Part shown: positions 8,503 to 18,084 of the stretch, piece by piece
Layout of the letters: the number at the start of each line of letters is the position of its first letter
Numbering within the stretch: position 1 is the stretch's first letter
Assembly (NCBI RefSeq): GCF_006439355.1
Contig: NZ_VFTG01000007.1
Span: 62,001-126,000 of the forward strand
Source of the DNA: Mesorhizobium sp. B4-1-3
GTDB taxonomy: Bacteria > Pseudomonadota > Alphaproteobacteria > Rhizobiales > Rhizobiaceae
Reading direction: 5' to 3'
Length of the DNA stretch: 64,000 nt
Made by a program: the position numbers and the translations under genes
The notes under the pieces: generated by a model
Told to the model about the DNA's origin: nothing
Databases searched by the model: none
The model's input: only the letters and a program-made list of their open reading frames with translations

Positions 8503-8617
8503 AATGAGCGGTCAAACGCGCTGCGTCCGAGAGGACCTCAACGCCTCTTTCAACCTTCGTTTTCGCGCCCGCCGCCGTTGAACTGCGCTTCCAGCGGCTG
8601 GGAGCAAGGAGCCGCCC

Positions 8618-9079
8618 ATGACCGACGCCAAGAACCTCACCCAGCTCGGCAAGCACGTCGAGACGCCACAGAGCCCCGAACAGGCGGTCCTGGAGACCGT
8701 GCCGTTCCAGCGCGGCGACGGCCCGCCGGCGATCGTGCGCTTCACCTGCCCCGAATTCACCTCGCTGTGCCCGGTCACCGGCCAGCCGGACTTCGCCCAC
8801 ATCGTCATCGACTACGCGCCCGACATGACGCTGGTGGAATCGAAGTCGCTGAAACTGTTCATGACATCGTTTCGCAACCACGGCGGCTTCCATGAGGAAT
8901 GCACGGTGATGATAGGCCGCCGCATCGTGGAGGCCACGAAACCGCTCTGGCTGCGTGTCGGCGGCTACTGGTTCCCGCGCGGCGGCATCCCGATCGACGT
9001 CTTCTGGCAGACCGGCGCGCCGCCAAAGGACGCCTGGCTGCCCGACACCGGCGTTGCACCCTATCGCGGACGCGGTTGA
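8618..9079 (+). CDS. queF: NADPH-dependent 7-cyano-7-deazaguanine reductase (QueF, short type)
   Basis: Reduces preQ0 to preQ1 in queuosine tRNA modification. The 153-aa length fits the unimodular (YkvM-type) QueF. The catalytic Cys51 and Asp58 lie in [12 protein letters not shown], the QueF signature is ESKSLKLF (74-81), and the substrate-binding Glu lies in NHGGFHEEC. An AAGGAG ribosome site precedes the ATG at 8618. It is monocistronic and is followed by a large palindromic repeat that separates it from the convergent DUF3828 gene. Confidence 0.96.
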   Translation: MTDAKNLTQLGKHVETPQSPEQAVLETVPFQRGDGPPAIVRFTCPEFTSLCPVTGQPDFAHIVIDYAPDMTLVESKSLKLFMTSFRNHGGFHEECTVMIGRRIVEATKPLWLRVGGYWFPRGGIPIDVFWQTGAPPKDAWLPDTGVAPYRGRG

Positions 9080-9107
9080 AATTTGTTGCGAAAGGCCGGC
9101 GGGACAG

Positions 9108-9264
9108 CGCCCCCATCTGTCTTGCCGGACATCTCCCCCACAAGAGGGGAGATTGGCAGCTTCGGCGGCCCGTTTATCCTGCAACGTCGAAGATTGGCGA
9201 AAGCCGGCGTGACATTTGATCTCCCCCCAAGTGGGGGAGATGGCCGGCAGGCCAGAGGGGGGCG
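9108..9264. repeat. Large inverted-repeat intergenic element
   Basis: The outer arms are 9108-9141 and 9231-9264, 34 bp each with a few mismatches (for example CATCTCCCCCAC against GTGGGGGAGATG). An inner copy of the same C/G-run motif adds a second possible hairpin. It fills most of the 218-bp gap between the convergent queF and DUF3828 genes and may also act as a bidirectional terminator. A GGGGGCGCGAAGGATCG string at its right end recurs near 14941. Confidence 0.75.
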
Positions 9265-9297
9265 CGAAGGATCGCCGACGCTGATCTTTAGTCACTT

Positions 9298-9894
9298 TCA
9301 TTCGCACTGATATTGGCTGAGCGCCCATTCGCCGGTGACCGACAGGAGGTCGGACACCTTCCAGTCGTCGCCGACCTTCTTCAGCTTCCATTCGAGCCGG
9401 TGCTGGTGGCCCTCGACGACGAAGGCGACGACTACCTTGGCCTCGTCGCCATTAACCGCCTCGATGGTGCGCAGACTCCGGTCGATGGCGAGCTTGTCAT
9501 AGTCGGCATTGTCGAGGGCCATGTGGGGGTCGAGGCATTCGCCCTGCCCCGAGGCGCGTAGCGCATCGCTCTTGTCGAGAACGGTCTTCGCCGGATCGAC
9601 GAAGTTCTTGCGCTGAGCGGGATCGAGCTCCAGCCCAAGATGCTCGTAGAAGGGCTTCACCACCGCCGTAGGCGACCCGGGCAGAACAGGGGCGACAGGC
9701 GCCGGTTCGGCCGGCTTGCTTTCCGGGGCAGTGGCGGCAGGCGGCGGCGTGTCGACCGCAGGCGGCGCGCTATTGTCGCCGGACGAGGCTTTTGGCGGCG
9801 GCGCGCCGAAGAGCCCCTGCGCAAAGGCGCCGCCACTCAGCCCCGGGGCCAGCATAGACAAGCTCGCCAGCGCGAGGACAGAACGGCGAAGCAC
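9298..9894 (-). CDS. Exported DUF3828-like protein, proline-rich linker
   Basis: A 198-aa protein of unknown function. It has a Sec signal peptide (cleavage near GGAFAQ), a Pro/Ala/Ser linker at about 27-75, then a globular domain opening with a V-K-P-F-Y-E-H type helix and ending in antiparallel strands (HQHRLEWKLKKVGDDWKVSDL). The second gene of the pair carries the same ending, so the two are paralogues in one operon 4 bp apart. Two cysteines (GECLD and the penultimate residue) could form a disulfide. The DUF assignment is by pattern. Confidence 0.7.
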   Translation of the reverse strand: MLRRSVLALASLSMLAPGLSGGAFAQGLFGAPPPKASSGDNSAPPAVDTPPPAATAPESKPAEPAPVAPVLPGSPTAVVKPFYEHLGLELDPAQRKNFVDPAKTVLDKSDALRASGQGECLDPHMALDNADYDKLAIDRSLRTIEAVNGDEAKVVVAFVVEGHQHRLEWKLKKVGDDWKVSDLLSVTGEWALSQYQCE

Positions 9895-9898
9895 GGCA

Positions 9899-10372
9899 TC
9901 ACTCCGTCGAGGCGCCGCATCCCAGCGCGCTGAGCTTCCAGTCGCTGGTCTTGGAGGTGATGTCGGCGATCTTCCACTTGCCGTCCACTTTCTTCAGCGA
10001 CCACACCATTTCGCGTTTGGAGTCATCGCCTTCCGGGAAAAGATTGAAGCTTGCCGTCACCTCGGCGGTGTCGCCAGTGACGGCCTCGGTCAGCTTCAGC
10101 GTCTTCGACAAGGTCTTCTGGTCGAAATCCTGGGCGTCGAGGCCCGGGTCGAAGTCGATGCAGGACACCTCGTCGGGTTTCTCCTTCTGCGCCTTGTCGT
10201 TGGCCTCGAACAGCTTGGTGACCGGCTCGGTGAAACGGTCACGGTATTTGGCGTCCGCCTCGAACTTCACCGCCGGCACATAGAAGAACTTCACGGCGTT
10301 GGACGCCGGCCCGGCAAACGCGGCGCCGGGCAAGGCAATCGAGAAAACAGCGGCAAGCACTATCGGCTTCAT
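9899..10372 (-). CDS. Exported DUF3828-like protein
   Basis: A 157-aa exported protein when started at the ATG at 10370-10372, which gives a clean signal peptide (MKPIVLAAVFSIALPGAAFA) behind a GGAGA ribosome site; the frame stays open upstream to 10417. The mature domain (NAVKFFYVPA... ending MVWSLKKVDGKWKIADI) matches the downstream gene domain for domain but lacks its proline-rich linker. It has two cysteines at equivalent places (VSCIDFD, LGCG). It is the first gene of a two-gene operon. The function is unknown and probably periplasmic. Confidence 0.72.
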   Translation of the reverse strand: MKPIVLAAVFSIALPGAAFAGPASNAVKFFYVPAVKFEADAKYRDRFTEPVTKLFEANDKAQKEKPDEVSCIDFDPGLDAQDFDQKTLSKTLKLTEAVTGDTAEVTASFNLFPEGDDSKREMVWSLKKVDGKWKIADITSKTSDWKLSALGCGASTE

Positions 10373-10464
10373 GCAGGATCTCCGGAGTTCGGTGCGTGGC
10401 GGCAAGCCCGCCGCCACGCATCCTGCATATCGCCTTTTTTGCGGCTCATGAAGTCCAGCCGCGC

Positions 10465-12114
10465 TCAGGCATCCAGCCAGACGTTCTGGAAGTCCATCTC
10501 GTAGGTCTGGTGCATCGAGTAATTCTTCACCTTCTTGTTCATGTGGCAGTAGAGCTTCTGCCAGAAGGGCTGGATGATGACGCCGGAGTCCTGCAGGATC
10601 GCCTCGACGTCCTTCATCACCTCCTTGCGCTTGGCGACGTCGATCTGCGACAGCGCCTCCCTGAGCTTGGCGTCGAACTCCGGGTTGGAGTAAGCGGTCT
10701 CATTCCAGGCCTCGCCGGTGCGGTAGCCAAGCGCCAGCACCTGGACGCCCAGCGGGCGCATGTACCAGATGGTCATGGAATAGGGATATTTCGTCCAATC
10801 GTTCCAGAAGGTCGAGCCAGGCAGCACCGTGCGCTTCACCTTGATGCCGGCATCGCGCAACTGGCCGGCGATGGCGTCGCCGGTATTCTTCTGCCATTCG
10901 TCCTCGACCGTGATCAGCTCATGTTCGAAGTCGGTCTGGCCGGCCTCCGCCATCAGCTTCTTGGCGCCGGCGGCATCGCGCTCCTTCTTGGGCAGCGGAT
11001 AGTATTCGGGATGGATCGGGGCGACGTGATGGTTCTCGCCGACCGTGCCGCGGCCATTATAGCCGAGCTGCATCACCTGGTTGTTGTCGACCGCCATCTG
11101 CAGCGCGTTGCGCACCCGCTTGTCGTCATAGGGCTTATGGGTGACGTTCGTGCGGGCAACGAGCGTGGTAGCGGTCGCGACCTCCGATTTCACCAGACCC
11201 ATCTTGTCGAGCGGATCGATGAAGTCGGCCGGCGTTTCGAAATCGAGGTCGATCTCGCCGGAATCGAAGGCATTCAGCGTGGCGTTGAAGTCCGTGCCGT
11301 AGTCGATGAACTCGACGCCGTCGAGCGGCGCCTCGCCGCCCCACCATTTGCCGTTCTCGCGGCGCTTGACGACCGCCTTCTGACCCACCGCGTAGGACAC
11401 CAGCTCGAAGGCCCCCGTTCCGATCGGCTTCTTGATCGGATCGGCGCCGTCCTTGTCGAAGTCGCGATGCACGACCAGCGCCGGATAGTCGGTGAAGCCC
11501 GGGATGATGGCGATGTCGGGTTCATTGAGCTTCAGCTTGACCGTGTGGTCATCGACCTTGGTGATCGCGCCGTCCTTGGCCTTGCCTGTCTTGGTGTCGA
11601 TCAGCGCGCCGACGCGAGCGGCCATCGAGTTGCCGGAAGCCCCCTTCTCGCACCAGCGGTTCAGGTTAGCGACCACGTCATCGGCGTTGAAGGCATCGCC
11701 ATTGTTCCAGGTGACGCCCTTGCGCAGATGCAACGTGTATTCGGTGGCGTCGTCATTGACGTCCCAGCTTTCGAGCAGCACCGGCTCGAAGGTGAACTGG
11801 TGCGTGTAGCGCACCAGCGGCTCCAGCCAGGTGCGGGTCACATTCGCCATCTCCGTCCAGTCATAGGTGCGCGGGTCCTTCTGCGCCTTGACCGACATTG
11901 CGACATGCAGCGTTCCGCCCTTCTTGGGCTCGTCGGCGAGCGCCTTGGTCGGCGCGGCAAGGCCGAGCATGCCGTAGGCGAAGGCGGTCGACGCGCCGAA
12001 GGCGCTTGCCAGCGCCAGGAATTCGCGCCGGTCGACGCGCCCTGCGCGCGCCTCCTCGGCCATCGCTTCGATAGCGGCCGGGACCCGGTCGCCATTGCTT
12101 CTGAACAGTGTCAT
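10465..12114 (-). CDS. Peptide/opine-type ABC substrate-binding protein with Tat signal
   Basis: A 549-aa family 5 (DppA/OppA) solute-binding protein. The N-terminus has a twin-arginine motif (Arg29-Arg30 in DRREFLALA) and an alanine-rich h-region, so it should be exported folded. The mature part carries the usual family 5 blocks ([23 protein letters not shown]). No permease or ATPase gene is adjacent, so it is an orphan receptor or its partners lie elsewhere. It sits 120 bp downstream of the mttB-like gene in the same direction, suggesting a shared role in handling a methylated amine or betaine. A repeat element (12172-12219) lies between them. Confidence 0.88.
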   Translation of the reverse strand: MTLFRSNGDRVPAAIEAMAEEARAGRVDRREFLALASAFGASTAFAYGMLGLAAPTKALADEPKKGGTLHVAMSVKAQKDPRTYDWTEMANVTRTWLEPLVRYTHQFTFEPVLLESWDVNDDATEYTLHLRKGVTWNNGDAFNADDVVANLNRWCEKGASGNSMAARVGALIDTKTGKAKDGAITKVDDHTVKLKLNEPDIAIIPGFTDYPALVVHRDFDKDGADPIKKPIGTGAFELVSYAVGQKAVVKRRENGKWWGGEAPLDGVEFIDYGTDFNATLNAFDSGEIDLDFETPADFIDPLDKMGLVKSEVATATTLVARTNVTHKPYDDKRVRNALQMAVDNNQVMQLGYNGRGTVGENHHVAPIHPEYYPLPKKERDAAGAKKLMAEAGQTDFEHELITVEDEWQKNTGDAIAGQLRDAGIKVKRTVLPGSTFWNDWTKYPYSMTIWYMRPLGVQVLALGYRTGEAWNETAYSNPEFDAKLREALSQIDVAKRKEVMKDVEAILQDSGVIIQPFWQKLYCHMNKKVKNYSMHQTYEMDFQNVWLDA

Positions 12115-12171
12115 TCTCTTTCTCCCATTGGTTTCTTCGGGTCTTCGCCCGGTTGGTCTAACTCTTGCTAG

Positions 12172-12219
12172 AGGATGATCTTTTCCGAAAACCGGTTCCC
12201 ACTTTTCGGGATCATGCTC
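12172..12219. repeat. Intergenic palindromic repeat, CCGAAAACCGG family
   Basis: An imperfect palindrome whose ends read GATGATC and GATCATGC, and whose middle reads TTCCGAAAACCGG and CACTTTTCGG. I recognise this as a very common mesorhizobial/rhizobial intergenic repeat. It lies between the mttB-like and binding-protein genes. Confidence 0.75.
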
Positions 12220-12234
12220 CGACGCGGCAATCCA

Positions 12235-13785
12235 TCAACTAATGCTGTCCGGCAGCTTTTCCTCACGCCGCGCGATCAAATCCTTGAGACCTTCGGCGAT
12301 GCCTTCGTCGAGCTTCGGCTCCTGGTAGTCGGCGAGCATGTTGCGCGCCTTTTCGAGGCCGCGCGTGTCGTGGTCCTTCGCGCCTTCGGCGCTCCACTGC
12401 TCGAAGGAATTGAAATCCATGATGTTGGGCATGAAGAAGGCGCTCTCGAAATGCTCGAGCGTATGCTGCGTGCCGAGGAAATGCCCTTGCGGGCCGACCT
12501 CGCGGATCGCCGCCATCGCGTCCTTGAAATCGTCGAAGGACACGCCGCCGGCATATTTGTACCAGCCCACCAGTTGCTCGCAGTCGGTGGCGAATTTCGA
12601 ATAGCCGCAAGTCAGCCCCGCCTCCAGCCAGCCGGCGGAATGCCAGATGTAGTTGGCGCCGGACAGGATCGCGGCATGCATCAGCATGTTCGCCTCATAG
12701 CCGGCCTGCGCGTCGTTGAGCTTTGAGCCGACATGGAAGCCGGAGGTGCGCCACGGCAGCTTATATTTCCTGGCCAGCGCGCCCATCAGATACATCATCT
12801 GCGCCGCTTCCGGCGTGCCGCCCATCGGCGCGCCGGTCTTCATGTCGACGGTCACCATGAACTGGCCGTAGAGCTGCGGCGAGCCGGGCCGGATGAGCTG
12901 GGTCAAAGCCACGCCGGCAAGCGCCTCGGCGTTGACCTGCGCCACCGCACCGACGGCGGAGGCCGAGGTCGAGGCGCCGCACAGCGCGAAAGGCGCCAGG
13001 ATCAGCGGTTGGTTGTGGCTGGCATAGACCCGCATGGCGTCGATCATCGTGGCATCCCACACCAGCGGCGAATTGCAGTTGGTGATCGCAACCAGCACCG
13101 GGTTGTCGCGCACGAACGCCTCGCCAAAGACGATTGCGGCCATCGCCATCGTGTCCTCGGCCCGCTCCTTGGACGTCACGATGCCCATGAACGGCTTGTC
13201 GGAATGCTTCAGCGCCGAGTGGATGATGTGGAGATGCCGCTTCGGCACCGCGATTTCCATCGGCTCGCAAATGACCGAGCTCGAGGAATGCAGCGCCGGC
13301 GCCATGTAGGCCATCTTGTGGAAATTGTTGAGGTCGGCCAGCGTGCCGTAGCGGCGCCTGTTGTCGAGATCGCGGACATAGGGCGCGCCATACATCGGCA
13401 CGAAGATGGAGTTCTTGCCGCCGACGCGCACGGTGCGCTCGGGATTGCGCGCATGGAGCGTGAACTCGGCCGGAACCTTCGAGACCAGCTCCATCAACAG
13501 CGCGCGGTCGATGCGGACACGCGTTTGCCGGACATCGGCGCCCGCGGCCTTCCAGAGCTCGATCGCCCCGTCGTCGCGGAATTCGCAACCCACTTCCTCG
13601 AGGATCTTGAGCGATTCCTCGTGGATCAGCTCCACCGCCTCGTCCGGCACGATCTCGTAGGCGGGAATGTTGCGCACCAGGGTCGGGAAGGACGCGACCG
13701 GCGCGCTTCTCAGCGCCTTGCGGCCAAGGCGGCCGCCGCCGCGGCGGTGGGTCGGTTCGGTCAATTCAACGGCCGGTGCGTTCAT
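12235..13785 (-). CDS. Trimethylamine/betaine methyltransferase (MttB) family protein
   Basis: A 516-aa corrinoid-dependent methyltransferase family member. The frame runs open far upstream, but the ATG at 13783-13785 follows a GGAG ribosome site and leaves a divergent promoter region before the LysR gene. The frame has no internal amber codon, so it belongs to the large non-pyrrolysine branch, whose characterised members demethylate glycine betaine or related quaternary amines onto a corrinoid protein. Family blocks include EEVGCEF, YGAPYVRDL, ALCGASTSAS and HSAGWLEAGLTCGYSKF. No corrinoid protein gene is in view. The divergent regulator and the downstream binding protein form the local context. 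Confidence 0.87.
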   Translation of the reverse strand: MNAPAVELTEPTHRRGGGRLGRKALRSAPVASFPTLVRNIPAYEIVPDEAVELIHEESLKILEEVGCEFRDDGAIELWKAAGADVRQTRVRIDRALLMELVSKVPAEFTLHARNPERTVRVGGKNSIFVPMYGAPYVRDLDNRRRYGTLADLNNFHKMAYMAPALHSSSSVICEPMEIAVPKRHLHIIHSALKHSDKPFMGIVTSKERAEDTMAMAAIVFGEAFVRDNPVLVAITNCNSPLVWDATMIDAMRVYASHNQPLILAPFALCGASTSASAVGAVAQVNAEALAGVALTQLIRPGSPQLYGQFMVTVDMKTGAPMGGTPEAAQMMYLMGALARKYKLPWRTSGFHVGSKLNDAQAGYEANMLMHAAILSGANYIWHSAGWLEAGLTCGYSKFATDCEQLVGWYKYAGGVSFDDFKDAMAAIREVGPQGHFLGTQHTLEHFESAFFMPNIMDFNSFEQWSAEGAKDHDTRGLEKARNMLADYQEPKLDEGIAEGLKDLIARREEKLPDSIS

Positions 13786-13875
13786 GGAGGCTCCTTCTTC
13801 CCGCCCAACCAAGTTAGCGATACGAAATATGGATGTGACGCTGGAAAATCCTGATCTCTTGTATAAGCTCACCTT

Positions 13876-14778
13876 ATGCGAAGCCTGCGCCATCTCCTGC
13901 CCTCCGCCGGCAGCCTCATCGTTTTCGAAGCCGCCGGCCGGCTGTCGAGCTTCACCGCCGCCGGGCGCGAGCTCGGCATGACGCAGGCCGCCGTTTCCTA
14001 TGCCGTGCGCGGCCTGGAGGAACAGCTCGGCGCCAAGCTGTTCCAGCGGCGCCACCGGCAGGTGCTTCTGACGGAGGCCGGCGAGCGCTTCCATGCCGAC
14101 GTCTCGCTCGGCCTGTCGCATATCCGCAAATCGGCGGAGGACCTTCGCCTGCAGGCCACGGGAGGGCATGTGACCTTGGCCGCCTCGACCGCTTTCGGCT
14201 CGTTCTGGATGATGCCGCGCCTGCAGCAGTTCCGCGACGAACTGCCGGGCGTCGACCTGCGCATCCAGACCGCCGATCGCGACCTCGACATCATCGCCGA
14301 GGGGATTCCGCTCGGTGTGCGTGGCGGCGTGCCGCGCGACTGGCCGGACTATCACTCGCTGTCGCTCTCCGAGGAAGAGATCTTCCCGGTCGCGGGGCCA
14401 AGCTATCTCGCCAAATTCGGCATGCCGAGGACAGTCGAGGAATTGGCGACGCATCGGCTGATCCATCTGGAGGAGCCCTATCGCGAGGCGCCGAACTGGG
14501 ACGAATGGTTCGCGTCGGCCGGAACCAGTCTGCGCAATGCGGAGCGCGGCCTGCGCATCAACGACTATGCACTGGTGATCCAGGCGGTGATGGAGGGACA
14601 AGGCATCTCGCTCGGATGGCGGCATCTGGTGGAGCGTCTGGTGGCATCGGGCCTGCTGGTGCCGGTGACCGATCATGTCATGCGGACCGGCATCGGCTTC
14701 CACGTCATCTGGCCGAAGAACCGCGACCTCAGCGACAACGCGCGCAGGGTGAGGGACTGGCTGGTGGCGCAGGCCTAG
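13876..14778 (+). CDS. LysR-family regulator, GcvA-like
   Basis: A 300-aa LysR protein with an N-terminal winged helix (residues 14-72: FEAAGRLSSFTAAGRELGMTQAAVS) and a type 2 periplasmic-binding effector domain. The early FWMMPRL...RDELPGVDLRI segment is typical of the GcvA/choline-sulfate regulator branch. It is divergent from the mttB-like gene across 90 bp, the normal arrangement for a LysR protein and its target, so it probably controls methyltransferase expression in response to a methylated nitrogen compound. Confidence 0.9.
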   Translation: MRSLRHLLPSAGSLIVFEAAGRLSSFTAAGRELGMTQAAVSYAVRGLEEQLGAKLFQRRHRQVLLTEAGERFHADVSLGLSHIRKSAEDLRLQATGGHVTLAASTAFGSFWMMPRLQQFRDELPGVDLRIQTADRDLDIIAEGIPLGVRGGVPRDWPDYHSLSLSEEEIFPVAGPSYLAKFGMPRTVEELATHRLIHLEEPYREAPNWDEWFASAGTSLRNAERGLRINDYALVIQAVMEGQGISLGWRHLVERLVASGLLVPVTDHVMRTGIGFHVIWPKNRDLSDNARRVRDWLVAQA

Positions 14779-14797
14779 TGCGTTTCACCGTTTCACG

Positions 14798-14845
14798 GAA
14801 AGGCGAAACGCCCTATTCTTTGAAAGGCGAAACGCCCTATTCTTT
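14798..14845. repeat. Perfect 24-bp tandem duplication
   Basis: Two identical 24-bp units, each beginning GAAAGGCGAAACGCCC, abut at 14821/14822 just after the LysR stop codon. Each contains a small palindrome (GGCGAAACGCC). Confidence 0.85.
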
Positions 14846-14850
14846 GATTG

Positions 14851-14957
14851 ACGCAATTCCGGACGGAAAACCGCTCACACTTCCTGGAATTGCTCTAGGT
14901 TTCACTCGTTCCGCGATGCAGGCAACGCTGGCGGGGCAGCGGGGGCGCGAAGGATCG
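14851..14957. repeat. Intergenic repeat remnants before mutL
   Basis: At 14854-14892 CAATTCC and GGAATTG bracket GGACGGAAAACCGCTCAC, a variant of the CCGAAAACCG family. At 14941-14957 the string GGGGGCGCGAAGGATCG repeats the right end of the element at 9108-9264. No gene is visible between 14779 and 15026. Confidence 0.55.
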
Positions 14958-15026
14958 CGGCGTTAACTGTTGCCAACCTCATCCTGCCCCTCCCCCACGC
15001 CGTTCGAATCCGCCTATAATCGCCGC

Positions 15027-16901
15027 ATGCCCATCCGCCAGCTTTCCGAAACGATGATCAACCAGATCGCCGCGGGCGAAGTCATCGAGCGTCCGGCGAG
15101 CGTGGTGAAGGAGTTGGTCGAGAATGCGCTCGACGCCGGCGCTTCGCGCGTGGAGATCGTCACCGCCGGCGGCGGGCTGAACCTCATCCGCGTCACCGAT
15201 GACGGTTCGGGCATTCCCGAACGAGAACTGGCGCTGGCGGTCGCGCGGCATTGCACCTCCAAGCTCTCCGACGACATCCACGATATCCGCTCGCTCGGCT
15301 TCCGCGGCGAGGCACTGCCCTCGATCGGTTCCGTCGCGCGGCTCTCGATCCGCTCGCGCACGGCAGGCGGCGACAGCGCGGCGGAGATCGGCATCGATGG
15401 CGGCCGGGTCTCGGCGGTGAAGCCGGCGGCGGCGAATCGAGGCACCACGGTCGAGGTGCGCGACCTCTTTTTCGCCACGCCGGCCAGGCTCAAATTCATG
15501 AAGGGCGAGCGGGCCGAGAACTCGGCCACCAGCGACGTGGTGAAACGCATCGCCATCGCCTTTCCCACTGTCCGTTTCACGCTTGCTGGCGCCGACCGCT
15601 CGACGCTGGAACTGCCGGCAACCAGCAACACCCCCGAGGGCCGGCTTGCCCGCGTCGCGCAGGTGATGGGCAAGGATTTTCCCGACAATGCCATCGCCAT
15701 CGATGCCATGCGCGACGGCGTCCAACTTGCCGGCCATGTCTCGATCCCGTCCTACACGCGCGCCAATGCGCTTCAGCAATATGCCTATGTCAATGGACGG
15801 CCGGTGCGCGACAAGTTGATCGCCGGCGCGATCCGCGGCGCCTTCGCCGATGTGCTGCCGCGCGACCGCCACGCGGTGACGGTGCTCTTCCTGTCGCTCG
15901 ATCCTGCGACCGTCGACGTCAACGTCCACCCCGCCAAGGCCGATGTGCGCTTCCGCGATCCGGGCCTGGTGCGCGGCTTGATCGTCGGCGCCATCCGCGA
16001 GGCGCTGGCCGGAGCGGGCATCCGCGCGGCAACGACAGGCGCCACCGGCATGATGGCGGCGTTCAGGCCGGGCGTCGCACCTTATTCGCATCCCGGGCCG
16101 ACCAACGGCCACCGCAGCTACGAAGCCGCCTATCACGCTTCCGGCTCCGTCGGCTTCGATCCGTTGCGTTCGGCGCAGCGGCCGCTCGATATGGGCTATG
16201 GCGGGGCGAAGCATCAACGCAGCGGCTTTGCTGAGAACGAACAGGCCGCCTTCGACACCGGCCCGCTCGCCAGCGCCGACGCGCGGGCCGGCACGGCCGA
16301 GCCGGCCGAGGCGCTGCTCGGCATGGTGCTTGGCGCGGCGCGCGCGCAGGTGCATGAGAACTATATCGTCGCCCAGACCAGGGACTCGCTCGTCATCGTC
16401 GACCAGCATGCCGCGCATGAGCGGCTGGTCTATGAGGCGTTGAAAAATGCGCTGCATTCGCGCGCCGTGCCGTCGCAGATGCTGCTTCTGCCTGAGATCG
16501 TCGACCTGCCGGAAGAGGACGCGGAGCGGCTGGCCATGCATTCCGACACGCTCGCCAAATTCGGCCTCGGCCTCGAACGCTTCGGCCCCGGCGCGGTGGC
16601 GGTGCGCGAAACGCCGTCGATGCTTGGCGAAACCAATGTGCAGCAACTGGTGCGCGACCTCGCCGACGAGATCGCCGACAACGACACCGTCGAGACGCTG
16701 AAGGAGCGGCTCGACAAGATCGCCGCGACCATGGCCTGTCACGGTTCCGTCCGCTCGGGCCGGTTGCTCAAGGCCGAGGAGATGAACGCGCTGCTGCGCC
16801 AGATGGAGGCGACGCCCGGTTCCGGCACCTGCAACCATGGCCGGCCGACCTATATCGAGCTGAAACTCGCCGACATTGAAAGGCTGTTCGGGCGGCGGTA
16901 A
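15027..16901 (+). CDS. mutL: DNA mismatch repair protein MutL
   Basis: A 624-aa MutL. The start at ATG 15027 ([20 protein letters not shown]) gives the canonical N-terminus; the frame is open further upstream. GHKL ATPase motifs are NALDAG (33-38), DDGSGI (58-63) and GFRGEAL (91-97). The C-terminal domain has the metal-binding endonuclease motif [12 protein letters not shown] (459-470) plus ACHGSVRSG and CNHGRPT. It is therefore a nicking MutL, as in bacteria without MutH. The linker at about 345-430 is variable. It is monocistronic and followed by a repeat and a strong terminator. Confidence 0.97.
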   Translation: MPIRQLSETMINQIAAGEVIERPASVVKELVENALDAGASRVEIVTAGGGLNLIRVTDDGSGIPERELALAVARHCTSKLSDDIHDIRSLGFRGEALPSIGSVARLSIRSRTAGGDSAAEIGIDGGRVSAVKPAAANRGTTVEVRDLFFATPARLKFMKGERAENSATSDVVKRIAIAFPTVRFTLAGADRSTLELPATSNTPEGRLARVAQVMGKDFPDNAIAIDAMRDGVQLAGHVSIPSYTRANALQQYAYVNGRPVRDKLIAGAIRGAFADVLPRDRHAVTVLFLSLDPATVDVNVHPAKADVRFRDPGLVRGLIVGAIREALAGAGIRAATTGATGMMAAFRPGVAPYSHPGPTNGHRSYEAAYHASGSVGFDPLRSAQRPLDMGYGGAKHQRSGFAENEQAAFDTGPLASADARAGTAEPAEALLGMVLGAARAQVHENYIVAQTRDSLVIVDQHAAHERLVYEALKNALHSRAVPSQMLLLPEIVDLPEEDAERLAMHSDTLAKFGLGLERFGPGAVAVRETPSMLGETNVQQLVRDLADEIADNDTVETLKERLDKIAATMACHGSVRSGRLLKAEEMNALLRQMEATPGSGTCNHGRPTYIELKLADIERLFGRR

Positions 16902-16904
16902 GCC

Positions 16905-17036
16905 CCAAAGCCCCTCACCCAGCCTCCGCTTCGCTCGGCTGACCTCTCCCCGGTGGGGAGAGGAGACCTTCAGCGTCGGCGCCAATCTCTTCTCCCCGTC
17001 CGGGAGAAGGTGGCCGCGTAGCGGCCGGATGAGGGG
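16905..17036. repeat. Palindromic intergenic repeat (CGGCCGGATGAGGGG family)
   Basis: It has nested inverted repeats (CTCTCCCC/GGGGAGAG and CTTCTCCC/GGGAGAAG) and ends in GCGGCCGGATGAGGGGG. The same end sequence occurs at 55581-55598. It lies between mutL and its terminator. Confidence 0.7.
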
Positions 17037-17038
17037 GC

Positions 17039-17071
17039 AAGAAAAGAGCCGCTCGAAGCGGCTCTTTTCTT
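17039..17071. terminator. Bidirectional rho-independent terminator
   Basis: A perfect 15-bp stem (AAGAAAAGAGCCGCT) with a 3-nt CGA loop. The A-run and T-run flanks make it work both for mutL and for the convergent EamA gene. Confidence 0.9.
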
Positions 17072-17100
17072 GAGTCAGGAAACGACTTCAACCATCCGAT

Positions 17101-17994
17101 TTACCGCTTCAAATTCACCACTATGACGCCACCCAACGCCAGCGCGCCGCCGAGCATGCCGAGCAGCGAGGGCACTTCGCCCAGCCAGAAGAAGCCGATC
17201 AGCGCGGATGTCGGCGAGACAAGGTAGAGGAAGTTCGAGGCGCGCGCGGCGGGCAAGCGCGACAGCGCGGTCGCCCAGGCGGCATAGGCGATCAGCGAAG
17301 GCACGATGCCGAGATAGACGACGGCGCCAAGGCCGGCAGCGTCGGCGACCGCCGCCTGCGAAAACGCTTCAGGCAGGAAGGGCGACAGGCAGAGCGCGCC
17401 GAGCACCATATTGGAAGCGGAGATCGTCAGCGGATGATGGCGGGCAAAGAGCGGCTTCTGGACGATGGTGTTGACGGCGGAACAAAGTGCTGAGCCCAGC
17501 ACCAGCAGCGCGCCGACGTTGAAATGCAGGCCGTGCCCGTCGGCGACCGCGATGATGCCGATGCCGGCGAAGGAAATGACCGTGCCCAGCCAGGCAAGCC
17601 CCGAGAAGTGCTCGCCGAGCAGGGCCATGGCCATGATGGCCGTGAAGATCGGGCTGACATTGATGATGAAGCCAGCCGCACCCGCCGAGACGGTAAGCTC
17701 GCCGAAATTGAGCATGGCGGTGTAGAGCGCGACGAAGATGGCGCCGCCGAAGGCAAAGCGCCACAGCTCGTCGATCCTGGGCAGCGCCGGACGCTTCACC
17801 GCGAGAAATATGGCGGCCGGAACCGCCGCGATGGCAAAGCGCAGCGCGCCGAGTTCCAGCGGCTGGAAGGCGGCGAGGCCGGCGCGGATCGCCGGGAAGG
17901 CCGAGGCCCGGCCGATGACCGTCAACGTCACCGCTACCGCAGCGGTCGTGTCCATGCGCTGTGTCTCATTCAACGTGCCGGTGTAAGCGCTCAT
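17101..17994 (-). CDS. EamA/DMT-family transporter
   Basis: A 297-aa inner-membrane protein with about ten hydrophobic helices in two EamA repeats, as in drug/metabolite exporters of the RhaT/YdcZ type. The start at 17994 (MSAYTG) is preferred because a GAGG site precedes it and it gives the usual length; the frame extends to 18069 without a good ribosome site. It is divergent from a LysR gene with about 90 bp between the starts, so that regulator probably controls it. The substrate cannot be read from the sequence. Confidence 0.87.
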   Translation of the reverse strand: MSAYTGTLNETQRMDTTAAVAVTLTVIGRASAFPAIRAGLAAFQPLELGALRFAIAAVPAAIFLAVKRPALPRIDELWRFAFGGAIFVALYTAMLNFGELTVSAGAAGFIINVSPIFTAIMAMALLGEHFSGLAWLGTVISFAGIGIIAVADGHGLHFNVGALLVLGSALCSAVNTIVQKPLFARHHPLTISASNMVLGALCLSPFLPEAFSQAAVADAAGLGAVVYLGIVPSLIAYAAWATALSRLPAARASNFLYLVSPTSALIGFFWLGEVPSLLGMLGGALALGGVIVVNLKR

Positions 17995-18084
17995 TGCCGT
18001 AACCTCGTCTTTCTGTGTCATGAATCCAGAAAACGCCATTGCCGGCCAATTGACAAACGACCAATTCAAGGGTCAGCTGTGAGC

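Noticed and set aside
8503..8617. preQ1 riboswitch upstream of queF
   Set aside because: I could not find a convincing aptamer stem and C/A-rich tail; the leader looks like ordinary spacer plus a repeat element.
12235..13785. Pyrrolysine-containing trimethylamine methyltransferase
   Set aside because: The frame has no internal amber codon and no pyl genes are visible, so it is the non-Pyl branch.
13786..14703. N-terminal extension of the MttB-like frame across the LysR gene
   Set aside because: The plus-strand LysR protein is clearly real; the minus-strand frame there lacks family similarity, and a good ribosome site marks the start at 13785.
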